64,000 nt of DNA from Paenibacillus tyrphae. GTDB lineage: Bacteria; Bacillota; Bacilli; Paenibacillales; NBRC-103111. The notes under the pieces are model-generated. The model did no database searches, had not been told where the DNA came from, and saw only the letters and a program-made list of their open reading frames with translations. Position 1 is the stretch's first letter, and each line of letters starts with the position of its first letter. Positions 16,921 to 26,371 of this stretch are shown one piece after another. The stretch lies in the NCBI RefSeq assembly GCF_000722545.1, contig NZ_JNVM01000015.1:151819-215818 (forward strand), read 5' to 3'. Position numbers and translations under genes: made by a program.

Positions 16921-17979
16921 TCATTCATTCTCATTAGGGTAAATCATGATTTTGATGCTGGTATCCTTCTGCGTCCGCGCGGTTTCCACCGCTTCGCGAA
17001 TGCGGCTAAGCGGAAACCGGTGCGTAATCGTCTTGCCGATGCTGTGCTCGCGGCGGCTGAGCAATTGAATCGCCGCCGGGTACGTATTCGCATAGCGGAA
17101 CACGCCGTACACGTCCAGCTCCGCATCGACCAACGCCGGGATATCTAGCGGAATGGCGTCGCTTGTCGGCAGTCCGACCAGGACGATCCGCCCGCCCCGC
17201 TTCGCCAGCTTGATCGTATCGGCGATCGCTCTGGCGCTGCCGGACGTCTCGACGATGACGTCGACACCCTCGCCGCCCGTCAAGCGGTTGAGCTGCTCCT
17301 TCACCGGCGCACCCGCCGGGTCGAGCACCCCCGCTGCACCCATCTCCAGCGCCAGCGCCCGGCGGCTTTCCATCACGTCGCTGCCGTAAATTTCGGTCAC
17401 GCCGAACAGTTTGGCCGCTTCCAGCGCCAGCAGGCCAATCGGCCCGAGCCCGGTCACGAGCACGCGGTCGGACGGCTTGACGCGGCCCCGGGTCATCGCG
17501 TGAATGCCGACGGACAGCGGCTCCAGCAGCGCTCCTTCCTCGAAGCTCATCGCCTCCGGCAGCTTGAACAGGAAGTCGCTGCGCACCGTGACGTAATCCG
17601 CCCAAGCCCCGTCCACGGGCGGCGTCGCCATGAAGACGACGTCCGGGCACAGGTTATACCGGCCCGACTTGCAGTAATCGCACCGGCCGCACGTCACGCC
17701 CGGCTCCACGGCGACCCGGTCGCCTACTGCGACATTCGTCACCGCGCTGCCGACCTTCACCACCGTGCCAGCCACCTCGTGCCCGAGGATGATCGGCTGC
17801 TTGACCTCGTATCGGCCGATCCGGCCATGCTCGTAATAGTGCACGTCCGAGCCGCAAATCCCGATGCAGTGCACCTGCACCAGCGCTTCGTCCGGGCGCG
17901 GCTCGGGCACCGGCACGTCCTTGACTTCTATCGATAACGGGCGGTCCAGCACCGCCGCTTTCATCATTTGCTTTTGCAT
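16921..17979 (-). CDS. Sorbitol/xylitol dehydrogenase-like zinc enzyme
   Basis: A 352-residue medium-chain dehydrogenase closest in look to sorbitol dehydrogenase (GutB). It shows GICGSDVHYYEHGRIG, GHEVAGTVV with the zinc histidine and glutamate, and the structural zinc motif CGRCDYCKSGRYNLC. The cofactor motif GLGPIGLLALEAA follows near residue 175. It should convert a free polyol to its ketose with NAD+. It lies 30 bases before the other dehydrogenase and 56 bases after the permease, so the ABC-imported polyol is probably its substrate. Confidence 0.88.
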   Translation of the reverse strand: MQKQMMKAAVLDRPLSIEVKDVPVPEPRPDEALVQVHCIGICGSDVHYYEHGRIGRYEVKQPIILGHEVAGTVVKVGSAVTNVAVGDRVAVEPGVTCGRCDYCKSGRYNLCPDVVFMATPPVDGAWADYVTVRSDFLFKLPEAMSFEEGALLEPLSVGIHAMTRGRVKPSDRVLVTGLGPIGLLALEAAKLFGVTEIYGSDVMESRRALALEMGAAGVLDPAGAPVKEQLNRLTGGEGVDVIVETSGSARAIADTIKLAKRGGRIVLVGLPTSDAIPLDIPALVDAELDVYGVFRYANTYPAAIQLLSRREHSIGKTITHRFPLSRIREAVETARTQKDTSIKIMIYPNENE

Positions 17980-18035
17980 ACGGTTCTCCCTCTTCCGAAA
18001 TTAGAATTTTTTATATTCTCTCATCTGGCTTCTAA

Positions 18036-18851
18036 TTAGCCCTTCACCGCGCCCATCGTCAAGCCGCGGACCAGCTGCCGCTGGGTAAACCAGCCCAGCA
18101 CCAGCGCAGGCAGAACGGCCAGCGTGGCGACCGACGACATTTTGGCCCAGAACAGCCCTTCCTGCGTCATGAACGACGACATATAGACCGGCATGGTGGC
18201 CGCATCCGTCGAGGTCAGGCTGACCCCGAAGAAAAACTCGTTCCAGACGAAGACGAGACACAGCAGCGACGTCGAGACAATCCCCGGCCGGACCAGCGGC
18301 AGCGTAATCTTGAAAAAGCCCTGCAGCCCGGTCGCCCCGTCCACTTGATACGCCTCGATCGTCTCGTAAGGGATGTCCTTGAAGAACGAGCGCATCATCC
18401 AGACGACGAGCGGCACGTTCATCGCCGTATACAGCACGATCAACGCCGTTAACGAATCCAGCAAATGCAGCTGCTTGAACACGAGATAAAGCGGGATGAT
18501 GACGCCGACCGCCGGAAGCATTTTGGTCGAGATGAACCAGAACAAAATGTCGTCCGCCTTCTTGATCTTGAACATGGCGAGCGCATATGCGGCCGGCACG
18601 CCGAACGCGAGCGCAAAGATCGTGGAGACGATCGAGACGGCAGCGGAATGCCCCATGAACGAGCCCGCGCCCGAATCCCAGATCAGCCGGTAATTGTCCA
18701 TGGTCGGCTGGAACACGAGCGACGGCGGCATCGCCACGGCGTCCCCCTCCTGCTTGAAGCCGGTGATCAGCAGCCACAGCACGGGGGAAAAATAGATCAG
18801 CGCGAGCCCATACGTTCCGGCCGTCAGCAGCATAGACAGCGGTCGTCTCAT
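18036..18851 (-). CDS. Polyol/sugar ABC transporter permease, MalG type
   Basis: A 271-residue permease of the carbohydrate uptake (CUT1) family with six membrane segments and the EAA loop YETIEAYQVDGATGLQGFFK near residues 175-195. It closely resembles SmoG/MtlG-like permeases of polyol transporters. The ATG overlaps the stop of the upstream permease by four bases. No ATP-binding subunit is encoded in the operon, so a shared MsmX/MsmK-type ATPase is expected to energise it. Confidence 0.9.
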   Translation of the reverse strand: MRRPLSMLLTAGTYGLALIYFSPVLWLLITGFKQEGDAVAMPPSLVFQPTMDNYRLIWDSGAGSFMGHSAAVSIVSTIFALAFGVPAAYALAMFKIKKADDILFWFISTKMLPAVGVIIPLYLVFKQLHLLDSLTALIVLYTAMNVPLVVWMMRSFFKDIPYETIEAYQVDGATGLQGFFKITLPLVRPGIVSTSLLCLVFVWNEFFFGVSLTSTDAATMPVYMSSFMTQEGLFWAKMSSVATLAVLPALVLGWFTQRQLVRGLTMGAVKG

Positions 18852-19786
18852 GACAATTCCCCTCCAAACGTTCTGCGCATAAACTTAAACAGCACGGTCA
18901 TAAACACCGTCATCAGGATGACGATCATGACGCCGACCGCCGAAGCTCCGCCGATATCCCAGCCCTGGAACCCGATCCGGTACAGATAGAAAGGCAGGTT
19001 CGTCGACGCGTAGCCGGGGCCTCCCGCCGTCGTGACGTAAATTTCGCCGAACGTTCCCATGATAAAAATCAAACCGAGCAGCAAAGCCACCTCTATATAT
19101 CTCATCAGATGAGGAATGGTCACATGGAAAAATTGCTGAATCCGGTTGGCGCCGTCCAAGACAGAGGCTTCCATCAGATCGGGGGAAACCGACTGCAATC
19201 CGGCGAGCAGCACCAACATGAAGAACGGAATCCACTGCCAAGCGACGACGAAAATAATCGTTTCCAGCGGATACTGTCCGAGCCAATCGACCGGAGGCAA
19301 GCCCAGCTTCGCAGCCAAATACGCACTAAAGCCGAAATTCGGATTTAAAATGACCGTCTTCCATACGATGCCAGACACGGCCGGCATGATGAAGAAGGGG
19401 GAAACAAACAGCGTGCGGATAATCCCCTTGCCAAAAAAGTCGCGGTTCAGCAGCAGCGCCAGCCCCATGCCGCCGACCAGACATAACGCCAAGCAAAGAA
19501 TCGTCAGCAAAAACGTATTTTTCAACACTTCCCAGAACGCCGCTTCGCCCAAGATCGCAACGAAATTGGACAGCCCCACGAACGTAATGCCTTGATCCGG
19601 CCGCATCAGGTTCCACTGATGGACGCTTAAATACAGAGTGACGAGAAAAGGAATCTGCGTAATTAAAGCGACAAAAGCGATGCCCGGCCACAATAGCCCT
19701 TTTGCTGCGGTGGACGTATTGTCCGTCCGTTTGGCCTTCGCGGTATAAGGTTTCATATCGGCTTTACTCCATTCTACCGTGTTCAT
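18848..19786 (-). CDS. Polyol/sugar ABC transporter permease, MalF type
   Basis: A 312-residue CUT1 permease with an N-terminal cytoplasmic tail, six membrane segments starting near residue 33 (GLLWPGIAFVALITQIPFL) and an EAA-type loop (MEASVLDGANRIQQFFHVTI). The ATG at 19786 is favoured by the AGGAGAGG site; an upstream GTG/ATG in frame would add 23 residues without membrane or signal character. It sits 69 bases after the binding-protein gene. Confidence 0.9.
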   Translation of the reverse strand: MNTVEWSKADMKPYTAKAKRTDNTSTAAKGLLWPGIAFVALITQIPFLVTLYLSVHQWNLMRPDQGITFVGLSNFVAILGEAAFWEVLKNTFLLTILCLALCLVGGMGLALLLNRDFFGKGIIRTLFVSPFFIMPAVSGIVWKTVILNPNFGFSAYLAAKLGLPPVDWLGQYPLETIIFVVAWQWIPFFMLVLLAGLQSVSPDLMEASVLDGANRIQQFFHVTIPHLMRYIEVALLLGLIFIMGTFGEIYVTTAGGPGYASTNLPFYLYRIGFQGWDIGGASAVGVMIVILMTVFMTVLFKFMRRTFGGELS

Positions 19787-19855
19787 TCGCCTCTCCTCGC
19801 GTGAAGTAGTGCGGGAAAAGGGAACGGACCACCCGCTCCCCTTCGCCGGATGCAT

Positions 19856-21253
19856 TTATTTCTTGTATCCGCCGGTGACGGCGACTTTTTCCGCTTTTTC
19901 CTGCGCCTTCTTCATCGCGTCCTCGACGCTGGTGCTGCCCGTCAGCGCGGCGGCGATGTCTTGGCTGACCTCCGTGCCGAGCTGCTGGAACTCTGGAATG
20001 GACACGAATTGAATGCCTTGGTACGGCACCGGATCTTTGGCCGGCTTCTTGTAGTCTGCGGACATCATCGACTGCATCACGATGTCGGCAAACGGCGCCG
20101 CTTCCTTGTACTTCGGATTCTCGTACGTCGACTTGCGCGTGCCCGGAGGCGCGATGACCCAGCCTTCGCTTTCGCCGACTTTAGTGATGTATTCCTTGCT
20201 TGTCGCCCACGTCATGAACTTGAACGCTTCCGCTTTGTTTTTGCTCGCCGCTTCGATCGCCAGATTCCAGGACCATAGCCAGCCGGTGTTGTCCTTGGCC
20301 GCCGAGGGCGCTTTCACATAGCCGATTTTACCCACGACCTGAGAGTTTTTCGGATTGTTCAAAAATCCGGCCGCAACCGTCGCGTCATACCACATGGCCG
20401 CTTTTCCCGTCGACATCAGCGTGAGCGCTTCCGTAAATCCGGTCGTCGTCGCTCCAGGCTGCCCCGCTTCCTTCAGCAGATCCGCGTAAAACTTCACCGC
20501 TTTGACCGTTTCCGGGCTGTTCAGCTTCGCGTTCCAGTTCATGTCGTACCACGAGCCGCCGAACGCATGGATGATCGAGTTGAGCGGCGCAAGCACCTCG
20601 CCCCAGCCCGGAAGCCCCCGCAGCACGATGCCCGGCACGTTGTTCGCTGCCTTCACTTTTTTGGCGATCTCCGCCACCTGCTCCCAGGTCGGATGCTCCG
20701 GCATCGTCACGCCGGCTTTGGCCAGCATGTCCTTGTTGTAGTAGAGCATGCTGCTTTCGCCGTAAAAAGGAAGCGCATACAATTGTTTGTCGTAAGTCAA
20801 GCCGTCGCGGACAGCCGGAAAAATATCGTCCAAGTCGTATTTCGCTTTCGCATCGGCAGGTATGCTGTCGAAGTAGGACGTAAGCGGCTCGATCCATTTG
20901 TTTTTGGCCCAGATGGCCGCGTCGTAGTTGCCGATCGTGACAATATCGTATTTGCCTCCGCCCATCGAGACGTCGACCGTCACCTGCTTGCGGAGATCGT
21001 TTTCCGGCAGGACCGAAAACTTCACCGTGGTCCCGGTTTCTTTCTCGTAGTCCTTAGCCAGCTTTTGCATGACGGCCATATCAGGGTTGTTCACCGTCGC
21101 GATCGTCAGCGTCTTCTTGCCGCCATCCGCAGCCGCTTCACCGGTCGCGGCATCTTTGCCTTCTTTTCCCGGGGACGCCGGCGTCCCACATGCCGTAAGC
21201 GCTACCAACGCGGACAAAGAAAGCAGTCCGAGCGATGTCGTCCATTTCTTCAA
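19856..21253 (-). CDS. Polyol/sugar-binding lipoprotein of an ABC transporter
   Basis: A 465-residue family 1 solute-binding protein with a lipoprotein signal (KKWTTSLGLLSLSALVALTAC, lipobox LTAC). The mature domain has the typical GGKYDIVTIGNYDAAIWA and YALPFYGESSMLYYNKD stretches of SmoE/MtlE-like proteins. The TTG at 21253 is the likely start because GGGGG ends eight bases before it; the ATG two codons earlier would leave only two bases of spacing. It is the first gene of the eight-gene polyol operon, behind the promoter at 21347-21352. Confidence 0.9.
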   Translation of the reverse strand: MKKWTTSLGLLSLSALVALTACGTPASPGKEGKDAATGEAAADGGKKTLTIATVNNPDMAVMQKLAKDYEKETGTTVKFSVLPENDLRKQVTVDVSMGGGKYDIVTIGNYDAAIWAKNKWIEPLTSYFDSIPADAKAKYDLDDIFPAVRDGLTYDKQLYALPFYGESSMLYYNKDMLAKAGVTMPEHPTWEQVAEIAKKVKAANNVPGIVLRGLPGWGEVLAPLNSIIHAFGGSWYDMNWNAKLNSPETVKAVKFYADLLKEAGQPGATTTGFTEALTLMSTGKAAMWYDATVAAGFLNNPKNSQVVGKIGYVKAPSAAKDNTGWLWSWNLAIEAASKNKAEAFKFMTWATSKEYITKVGESEGWVIAPPGTRKSTYENPKYKEAAPFADIVMQSMMSADYKKPAKDPVPYQGIQFVSIPEFQQLGTEVSQDIAAALTGSTSVEDAMKKAQEKAEKVAVTGGYKK

Positions 21254-21346
21254 GATCATTACCCCCTGTTCTGGTTAGGGACCTTTCACGGAGATTATCC
21301 ATGGTGGCAATCATGACAAATTTTAATTTTGCGATCCCTTGAAGCT

Positions 21347-21384
21347 ATTATAACGGGGGTAAAAATGTGATGTACATAACATCA
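21347..21384 (-). promoter_or_regulatory. Polyol operon promoter with palindromic activator site
   Basis: A minus-strand TATAAT (21347-21352) lacks a good -35 box at 17 bases. Overlapping that -35 position is a perfect palindrome TGATGT-ACATA-ACATCA (21368-21384). A missing -35 with an overlapping palindrome is the usual look of an activator-dependent promoter. MtlR, encoded in the operon, is the natural candidate. The rest of the 21260-21586 gap holds the FAD gene leader and no other gene. Confidence 0.65.
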
Positions 21385-21493
21385 TACGGAAGTTTGACGC
21401 CATCTCATTCATGCCAGGATTAAATAGTTCGGGACTTGGGGATAAAAAAAGCCGGCGCCGATCACCATGGACGCCAGCCAGCAGAGAAGAAAA

Positions 21494-21508
21494 TGTAATT
21501 TATTTACA
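21494..21508 (+). promoter_or_regulatory. Palindromic operator candidate before the FAD hydroxylase gene
   Basis: TGTAA-TTTAT-TTACA is a perfect 15-bp inverted repeat 79 bases before the start codon. Its right half could serve as a -35 box (TTTACA) but no good -10 follows at 17 bases. The binding protein is unknown. Confidence 0.45.
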
Positions 21509-21586
21509 CTGTATTTAAAAACGCGCTGTAAGCTTAAGCGCAGAACCACTTTTACATTCGATCCCATGGTGAGAGGAGTCTTTTGC

Positions 21587-23236
21587 ATGACAACGTACAG
21601 CGTACCCGTAATCATCGTCGGAGGAGGCTTGGTCGGCTTGTCTGCCGCCTTGTTTCTAAACCGGCAGGGCATTTCTTATGTGCTGGCGGAACGGCATTCC
21701 GGCACGTCCATCCATCCCAGGGCCCGCGGCTTCAATCTGCGCACGATGGAGCTTTACCGGAGTTTAGGCTTGGAGCAGGCGATCCGCGAAGCTGGCGCAT
21801 CCTTATCGAAAAGCAAGGGCATGTATACGGCGGAAACGTTGGCCGCAGCCGAGCTGGATCTGCCCAAAACCGGCGTGCCCGAATCAACGCTTCATCTCAT
21901 GAACCCGTTCGTTCCGAACGACGACATCAGTCCCACGCGCGGAAACCGCTGCACCCAGGACGTCGTCGAACCGCTCTTGCTGCAGGCCGCCCGCGACCGC
22001 GGCGGCGATCTGCGCTTTTCGACGGAGCTCCGTTCCTTCCGGCAGGATCGCGACGGGGTCACCGCCGAACTGGTCGATCGGGTCACCGGAACGGTTACAA
22101 CCGTCAGAGCCCGCTACATGATCGCCGCCGATGGAGCGAAAAGCCCGGTTAGGCAAGCCTTAGGCATCTCCATGACGGATGAGTACTTGCACGGATCTCT
22201 GATCAATATCTACTTTCAGGCGGACCTCCGCGATGTGGTGCAGGGGCGCGAATTCAGCATCTGCAACATCATGCATCCGGAAGCGACCGGAATGCTCGTC
22301 GCCATTAACAACAGCGACCGCTGGTGCTTCCATGCCCCCTACGACCCGCAGACCGAATCGCCGGAGGATTATACGCCAGAGCGGTGCAAGGAGCTGATCG
22401 CCAAAGCGCTCGGGTTCCCCGGCCTCGACATTCGAATACTCAGCGTGCTATCCTGGGAAGCCGCCGAAGGCGTAGCCGAGCGGTTCCAAGCGGGCCGCGT
22501 GTTTCTCGCCGGGGACGCGGCGCACGTCATGCCGCCGACCGGAGGCTTCGGAGCGAATACCGGTGTGCAGGATGCGCACAACTTGGCTTGGAAGCTGGCG
22601 GCGGTGCTGCGCGGCCATGCGGGCCCCGGACTGTTGGAAACGTATGAAAACGAACGCCGGCCCGTCGCCCGGTTTACGGCGAAACAGGCCGGCATGATTG
22701 CGGCGAACAGCATGCTTTCTTTTTTCAAAGGAAGAACGCAGGGAACACCCGCCAACGTGCTCGTCACCGCCATGGGGTACCGTTACAAGTCAACCGCCGT
22801 GCTTGCGAGCGACGACAGCGAAGCGTCGCAAGACCAGCCTGAGTTTCACGCAGCTCCCGGCACCCGGGCTCCGCACGTCTGGGTCGGGCATCGGAGCGGC
22901 CGAATCTCCACGCTGGACTTATTCGAACGGAGCTTCGTGCTTGTGGCCGGACCCGACGGGGCGTCATGGCATTCGGCGGCCGAAACGGCCCGCAGACGTC
23001 TGGGGATCGGCATCGACTGCTATCTGCTCGGGCCGGAAGACGATTTGTCGGACCCTAACGGTCTCGGACAGCAGGCGATCCGGCTCAGTCCCGGCGGGGC
23101 CGTGCTGGTCCGTCCGGACGGCTTTGTCGCGTGGCGAAGCGACGGCGACGCGGCCGACCACGAACAGGAGCTCGTACTGGCGCTGGTGCTGCTCCTGAGC
23201 CGCGAATCCGGCGGGCACTTGATCCAGAACGTTTAA
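21587..23236 (+). CDS. FAD-dependent aromatic hydroxylase (PheA/TfdB family)
   Basis: A 549-residue flavoprotein monooxygenase of the group A type. The dinucleotide-binding motif GGGLVGLSAALFL is near residue 11. The second FAD/NAD(P)H motif is RYMIAADGAKSPVR (about 180), and the ribityl-binding GD motif is VFLAGDAAHVMPPTGG (about 305). A thioredoxin-like C-terminal domain follows. Such enzymes hydroxylate phenolic or polyketide substrates with NAD(P)H and oxygen. The ATG at 21587 is chosen because GAGAGGAG precedes it and the GxGxxG motif lies at the expected distance. The gene stands alone between convergent and divergent neighbours, so its substrate is not indicated by context. Confidence 0.87.
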   Translation: MTTYSVPVIIVGGGLVGLSAALFLNRQGISYVLAERHSGTSIHPRARGFNLRTMELYRSLGLEQAIREAGASLSKSKGMYTAETLAAAELDLPKTGVPESTLHLMNPFVPNDDISPTRGNRCTQDVVEPLLLQAARDRGGDLRFSTELRSFRQDRDGVTAELVDRVTGTVTTVRARYMIAADGAKSPVRQALGISMTDEYLHGSLINIYFQADLRDVVQGREFSICNIMHPEATGMLVAINNSDRWCFHAPYDPQTESPEDYTPERCKELIAKALGFPGLDIRILSVLSWEAAEGVAERFQAGRVFLAGDAAHVMPPTGGFGANTGVQDAHNLAWKLAAVLRGHAGPGLLETYENERRPVARFTAKQAGMIAANSMLSFFKGRTQGTPANVLVTAMGYRYKSTAVLASDDSEASQDQPEFHAAPGTRAPHVWVGHRSGRISTLDLFERSFVLVAGPDGASWHSAAETARRRLGIGIDCYLLGPEDDLSDPNGLGQQAIRLSPGGAVLVRPDGFVAWRSDGDAADHEQELVLALVLLLSRESGGHLIQNV

Positions 23237-23295
23237 CGATAGAGCAAGGAGTGTTATTCGCGATCCGTTCGAATTCACGAATCCCGCTCTGCCGG

Positions 23296-25341
23296 TCATA
23301 CCTTAAACCGGGACATCAATTCCCGAAGCTCCTCGACCATGAGCGTCAACGATTCGGAAGAGGCGGCAATCTCCTCCATCGCCGCGAGCTGCTCCTCGCT
23401 GGAGGCGGCCACATGCTGCGCATTGGCCGCGGCCTCCCGCGCGATCCGGGATAGCTCCTGCGTCGTTGCGTTCACCTGCTCGGAGCTGGCGGACATTTGC
23501 TGGGAAGCGGCGGAAACCTCTTGGATTTGATCGTCCATTGCATGAATGTGGTGCAGAATGGCTTGGAACGCCTCGCCTGCTTGACCGACCAAGCGGGTCC
23601 CCCGCTCCATTTCTACGGCGCCCGTTTCCACCGAGGCGGCAGCCTCCGCGGCGAAGCTCCGGATTTGACCGATCAGCTCTCCGACCTGCTCGGCGGATTG
23701 CTTCGTTTGCTCGGACAGCTTGCGGATCTCGTGGGCCACCACGGCAAATCCTTTGCCGTGCTCCCCGGCCCTGGCCGCTTCAATCCCCGCGTTCAGCGAG
23801 AGCACATTCGTTTGGTTGCTGATCCCGGTAATCACTTCCATGATTTTGCCGATTTCCCGGGAGCGCGCGTTGAGCTGCCGGATGATGTCGGCCGTCTGCT
23901 TGGCGTTCTCGTTCACGTGATTCATGCCGGCTACCGCTTCCTGAATTTTCTCGTTGCCCTCCGAAGCTTTCGCCGTCGTTTCCTCGGAGGAATCGCGGAC
24001 TAGGGAAGACGACTCGGCAATGCGTTGAATCCCAAGCGTCAGCTCATCCATCGCCCGGACGGTTTCCTCCGCTCCGCGAAGCTGCACATCGGCGCCCAGC
24101 GCGACCTCCTGAATCGTCGTGGAAATGTTTTCCGCCACCTTGCTGGTCTGCTCGGCGCTGGCGGACAGCTGCTCGGAGGTGGACGCGGCATGCAGCGTAT
24201 GCTCGGACACCTTATTCAGCATCTGTCTAAGCTCGCCGGTCGTCCGGTTGAAGTGCTCCGACATTTGCCCGAATTCGTCCCGGCTCGAGACCGCAATGTG
24301 ATGCGTGAAATCCCCCGCCACCAGCTTCTCGGACAGCTTGTTCAGCTTGGCGATTTGGATGGTAATCCCGCGGCTGTAGACCAGAATGACTGCCGCAATC
24401 AGCAGAATTCCGGCCAGTCCGATCAGACATAGCTTGAACAACAGCTGCGTAAGCGGCTCCGTCCATTCCTTGTCCGGCATCACGACCGCAAGAATCCACT
24501 GCGTCCTCGGGATTTCTTTATAGAACACGTGGTTCACGCCGTTTGCGCCTGCGTACGTCGTGTTCCCGTTTTTGTTTTGTAGCAGCTCTTGACCCAAACC
24601 GGCCAATGCGGAATCGGGGTCCTGCTGGAGCTTGGATTTCATGACTTTCCCCTGATCCGGGCCGGCCAAATAAGTGCCGTCCTTATGGATAAGCAACGCC
24701 CAGCCCGTAGCCCCGACCTTCATATCCGCCACGGTCTTTTGCAGCGTGGACAGATCGATATCCCCCGTCACCACGCCGATAAACTGTTTGGCGGTGTTAT
24801 AGACGGGAGCAGACGCCGTCACCATAGACACTTTCGTAACATTGTCATAGTACGGATCGGTATAAACGGTATCCTTTTGATTAACGGCGGCTTTGTACCA
24901 ATTTTGGTTCAAATAATCGTAGGCGGGATCGTTGTAGTCTTCCGTCGATTTGATGCTGTCCTTATCCCGAAAGGCATACGTGGAGAAATATTTCGTTTTC
25001 GGGTTATAGACGCCGGGTTCGAAAAAAATCCCGAGACCGAACGTCTCCCCGTTCACTCGCACCCCCCCTTTCATCATGGACTGGTAATCCTGAAGCGTAA
25101 GCTTCGTATAGGTATCCTCGACCGTATGGGCGATCATCTCCGGAAGCCTCATGTGCGCTACGAGCCGGGTATCGATATCGTTCGAGATGCTCTTCAATTG
25201 CTCGTTCATGCCATATCGGCTCTGGTCGAGAATGATCCCCTTGGCATAAACATAAGCGGCGACTAGGACGGCAGCAAACAAAACAAGCACGGCAGGCATA
25301 AACAAGAGGAACGTTTTGGCTTTGACGCTTCGAAGTCTCAT
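23296..25341 (-). CDS. Methyl-accepting chemotaxis protein with dCache sensor
   Basis: A 681-residue chemoreceptor. A membrane segment (about residues 9-32) is followed by a periplasm-side double Cache domain (about 35-290, with YFSTYAFRDKDSIKSTEDYNDP and TASAPVYNTAKQFIGVVTGDI). A second membrane segment (about 300-325), a HAMP linker and the signalling hairpin follow. The hairpin tip GISNQTNVLSLNAGIEAARAGEHGKG is present. dCache receptors commonly bind amino acids or small organic acids. The ATG at 25341 follows AGGGAG; a longer frame upstream lacks sense. It is monocistronic and converges with the FAD hydroxylase gene with only 59 bases between. Confidence 0.93.
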   Translation of the reverse strand: MRLRSVKAKTFLLFMPAVLVLFAAVLVAAYVYAKGIILDQSRYGMNEQLKSISNDIDTRLVAHMRLPEMIAHTVEDTYTKLTLQDYQSMMKGGVRVNGETFGLGIFFEPGVYNPKTKYFSTYAFRDKDSIKSTEDYNDPAYDYLNQNWYKAAVNQKDTVYTDPYYDNVTKVSMVTASAPVYNTAKQFIGVVTGDIDLSTLQKTVADMKVGATGWALLIHKDGTYLAGPDQGKVMKSKLQQDPDSALAGLGQELLQNKNGNTTYAGANGVNHVFYKEIPRTQWILAVVMPDKEWTEPLTQLLFKLCLIGLAGILLIAAVILVYSRGITIQIAKLNKLSEKLVAGDFTHHIAVSSRDEFGQMSEHFNRTTGELRQMLNKVSEHTLHAASTSEQLSASAEQTSKVAENISTTIQEVALGADVQLRGAEETVRAMDELTLGIQRIAESSSLVRDSSEETTAKASEGNEKIQEAVAGMNHVNENAKQTADIIRQLNARSREIGKIMEVITGISNQTNVLSLNAGIEAARAGEHGKGFAVVAHEIRKLSEQTKQSAEQVGELIGQIRSFAAEAAASVETGAVEMERGTRLVGQAGEAFQAILHHIHAMDDQIQEVSAASQQMSASSEQVNATTQELSRIAREAAANAQHVAASSEEQLAAMEEIAASSESLTLMVEELRELMSRFKV

Positions 25342-25447
25342 GAAGGCAGCTCCCTTTGGATGGATATATAGAACCATTTTCCAAATATCATTCGACATAT
25401 TTCGCCAAAAACCTCTGACTCCTGCAAGTTTACATGCCTTTTATATT

Positions 25448-25498
25448 TTCGCCCGGGCAGCGAACCTTATGATGCTCACAGTCTATTTTTATAGACTA
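25448..25498. promoter_or_regulatory. Inverted repeat and hairpin between MCP and hydrolase genes
   Basis: TTCGC-N7-GCGAA (25448-25464) lies upstream of the chemoreceptor. A perfect 7-bp hairpin AGTCTAT-TTTT-ATAGACT (25481-25498) lies 10 bases after the hydrolase stop, without a T tract on either strand. The first may be an operator and the second a weak terminator. Confidence 0.4.
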
Positions 25499-25507
25499 AG
25501 CGTACCC

Positions 25508-26371
25508 CTATATCCGATTACCGCGCAAAAAGGCCAGCATCGCCTCGTCCGTCTCCTCCGCGCCCTTCCCGAGCCAAATTAAATGGCCCCATGTGTCCAA
25601 CAGCCGAAGTTCCGACTGCGGAAGATGGCGATGCGCGTGAAACGCGTGCTCCAACGAGACGAGACGGTCGTTTTTGCTGTGCAGTACAAGAGCCGGGCAC
25701 CGTACATTTTCCAGCTCCGTCGGGACGATGTCCCCGGTCTGGGACAGATCGATGAAAAAGCCGTGACCCGACCGCTGCCGGTTGTTCATCCGGCGGATCG
25801 CTTCCCAATCTCCATCGCCGGCCTTGGTGACGATTACGCTCTGGGACAGGGTACTGAACGAAGGCGCCATCTGCCGAAAAATGAAACTCGGAAACCGGTT
25901 GTTCAAGCGGCCGAGCAGCTTCCAGACCGCCTCTTCCGCAGGGGGGCGGAACAGCAGCCGCGCCACGCGGTATTCCTTGTCTTGCGGAGTCAACCAAGCC
26001 TTCGTGACCGCGCATTGCAGCGTGAACGTGCGGATACGTTCCGGGTATAACGAAGCGAAGCGGATGCCGCTTGGGCCGCCGGCCGAGACGGCCAGCAAAT
26101 GCACCTTGCCGAGCTGCAGCCGGTCCAGCAAGCCATTGTATGCCTGGCAAGCCTGAGTCAAGCTCGATCCAAGCTCCTTGGAGGTGCCGCCATACCCTGC
26201 GCGGGACGGGGTAATCAGGGAATAGCCCTGACGGATCAAGGCCTCGTAGCCGAATTCCTCGTAACAGTTGGAATGCCCGCCGTGCATCACAAGAATCGGC
26301 TCGCCCTCTCCTGCAACGGAGTATTCCAAGGGCAGGTCTTCGAATCGGTAAACATCCAAGCGCCGGTTCAT
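25508..26371 (-). CDS. Alpha/beta hydrolase
   Basis: A 287-residue cytoplasmic alpha/beta-hydrolase fold protein. The oxyanion-hole motif VMHGGHSNCYEE is near residue 29. The nucleophile serine lies in LLAVSAGGPSG (about 93-103). The aspartate is in LHSKNDRLVSLEHA, and the catalytic histidine in DTWGHLIWLG near residue 263. Substrate is unknown. The ATG overlaps the TetR stop by four bases, so it is the third gene of a TetR-autoregulated operon. Confidence 0.85.
   Translation of the reverse strand: MNRRLDVYRFEDLPLEYSVAGEGEPILVMHGGHSNCYEEFGYEALIRQGYSLITPSRAGYGGTSKELGSSLTQACQAYNGLLDRLQLGKVHLLAVSAGGPSGIRFASLYPERIRTFTLQCAVTKAWLTPQDKEYRVARLLFRPPAEEAVWKLLGRLNNRFPSFIFRQMAPSFSTLSQSVIVTKAGDGDWEAIRRMNNRQRSGHGFFIDLSQTGDIVPTELENVRCPALVLHSKNDRLVSLEHAFHAHRHLPQSELRLLDTWGHLIWLGKGAEETDEAMLAFLRGNRI

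Noticed and set aside
21409..21672. An 87-codon minus-strand frame upstream of the FAD hydroxylase
   Set aside because: It overlaps the start of the hydroxylase gene and has no ribosome site. The minus-strand hairpin with a T tract near 21437-21475 was noted, but no gene that it would serve could be found.
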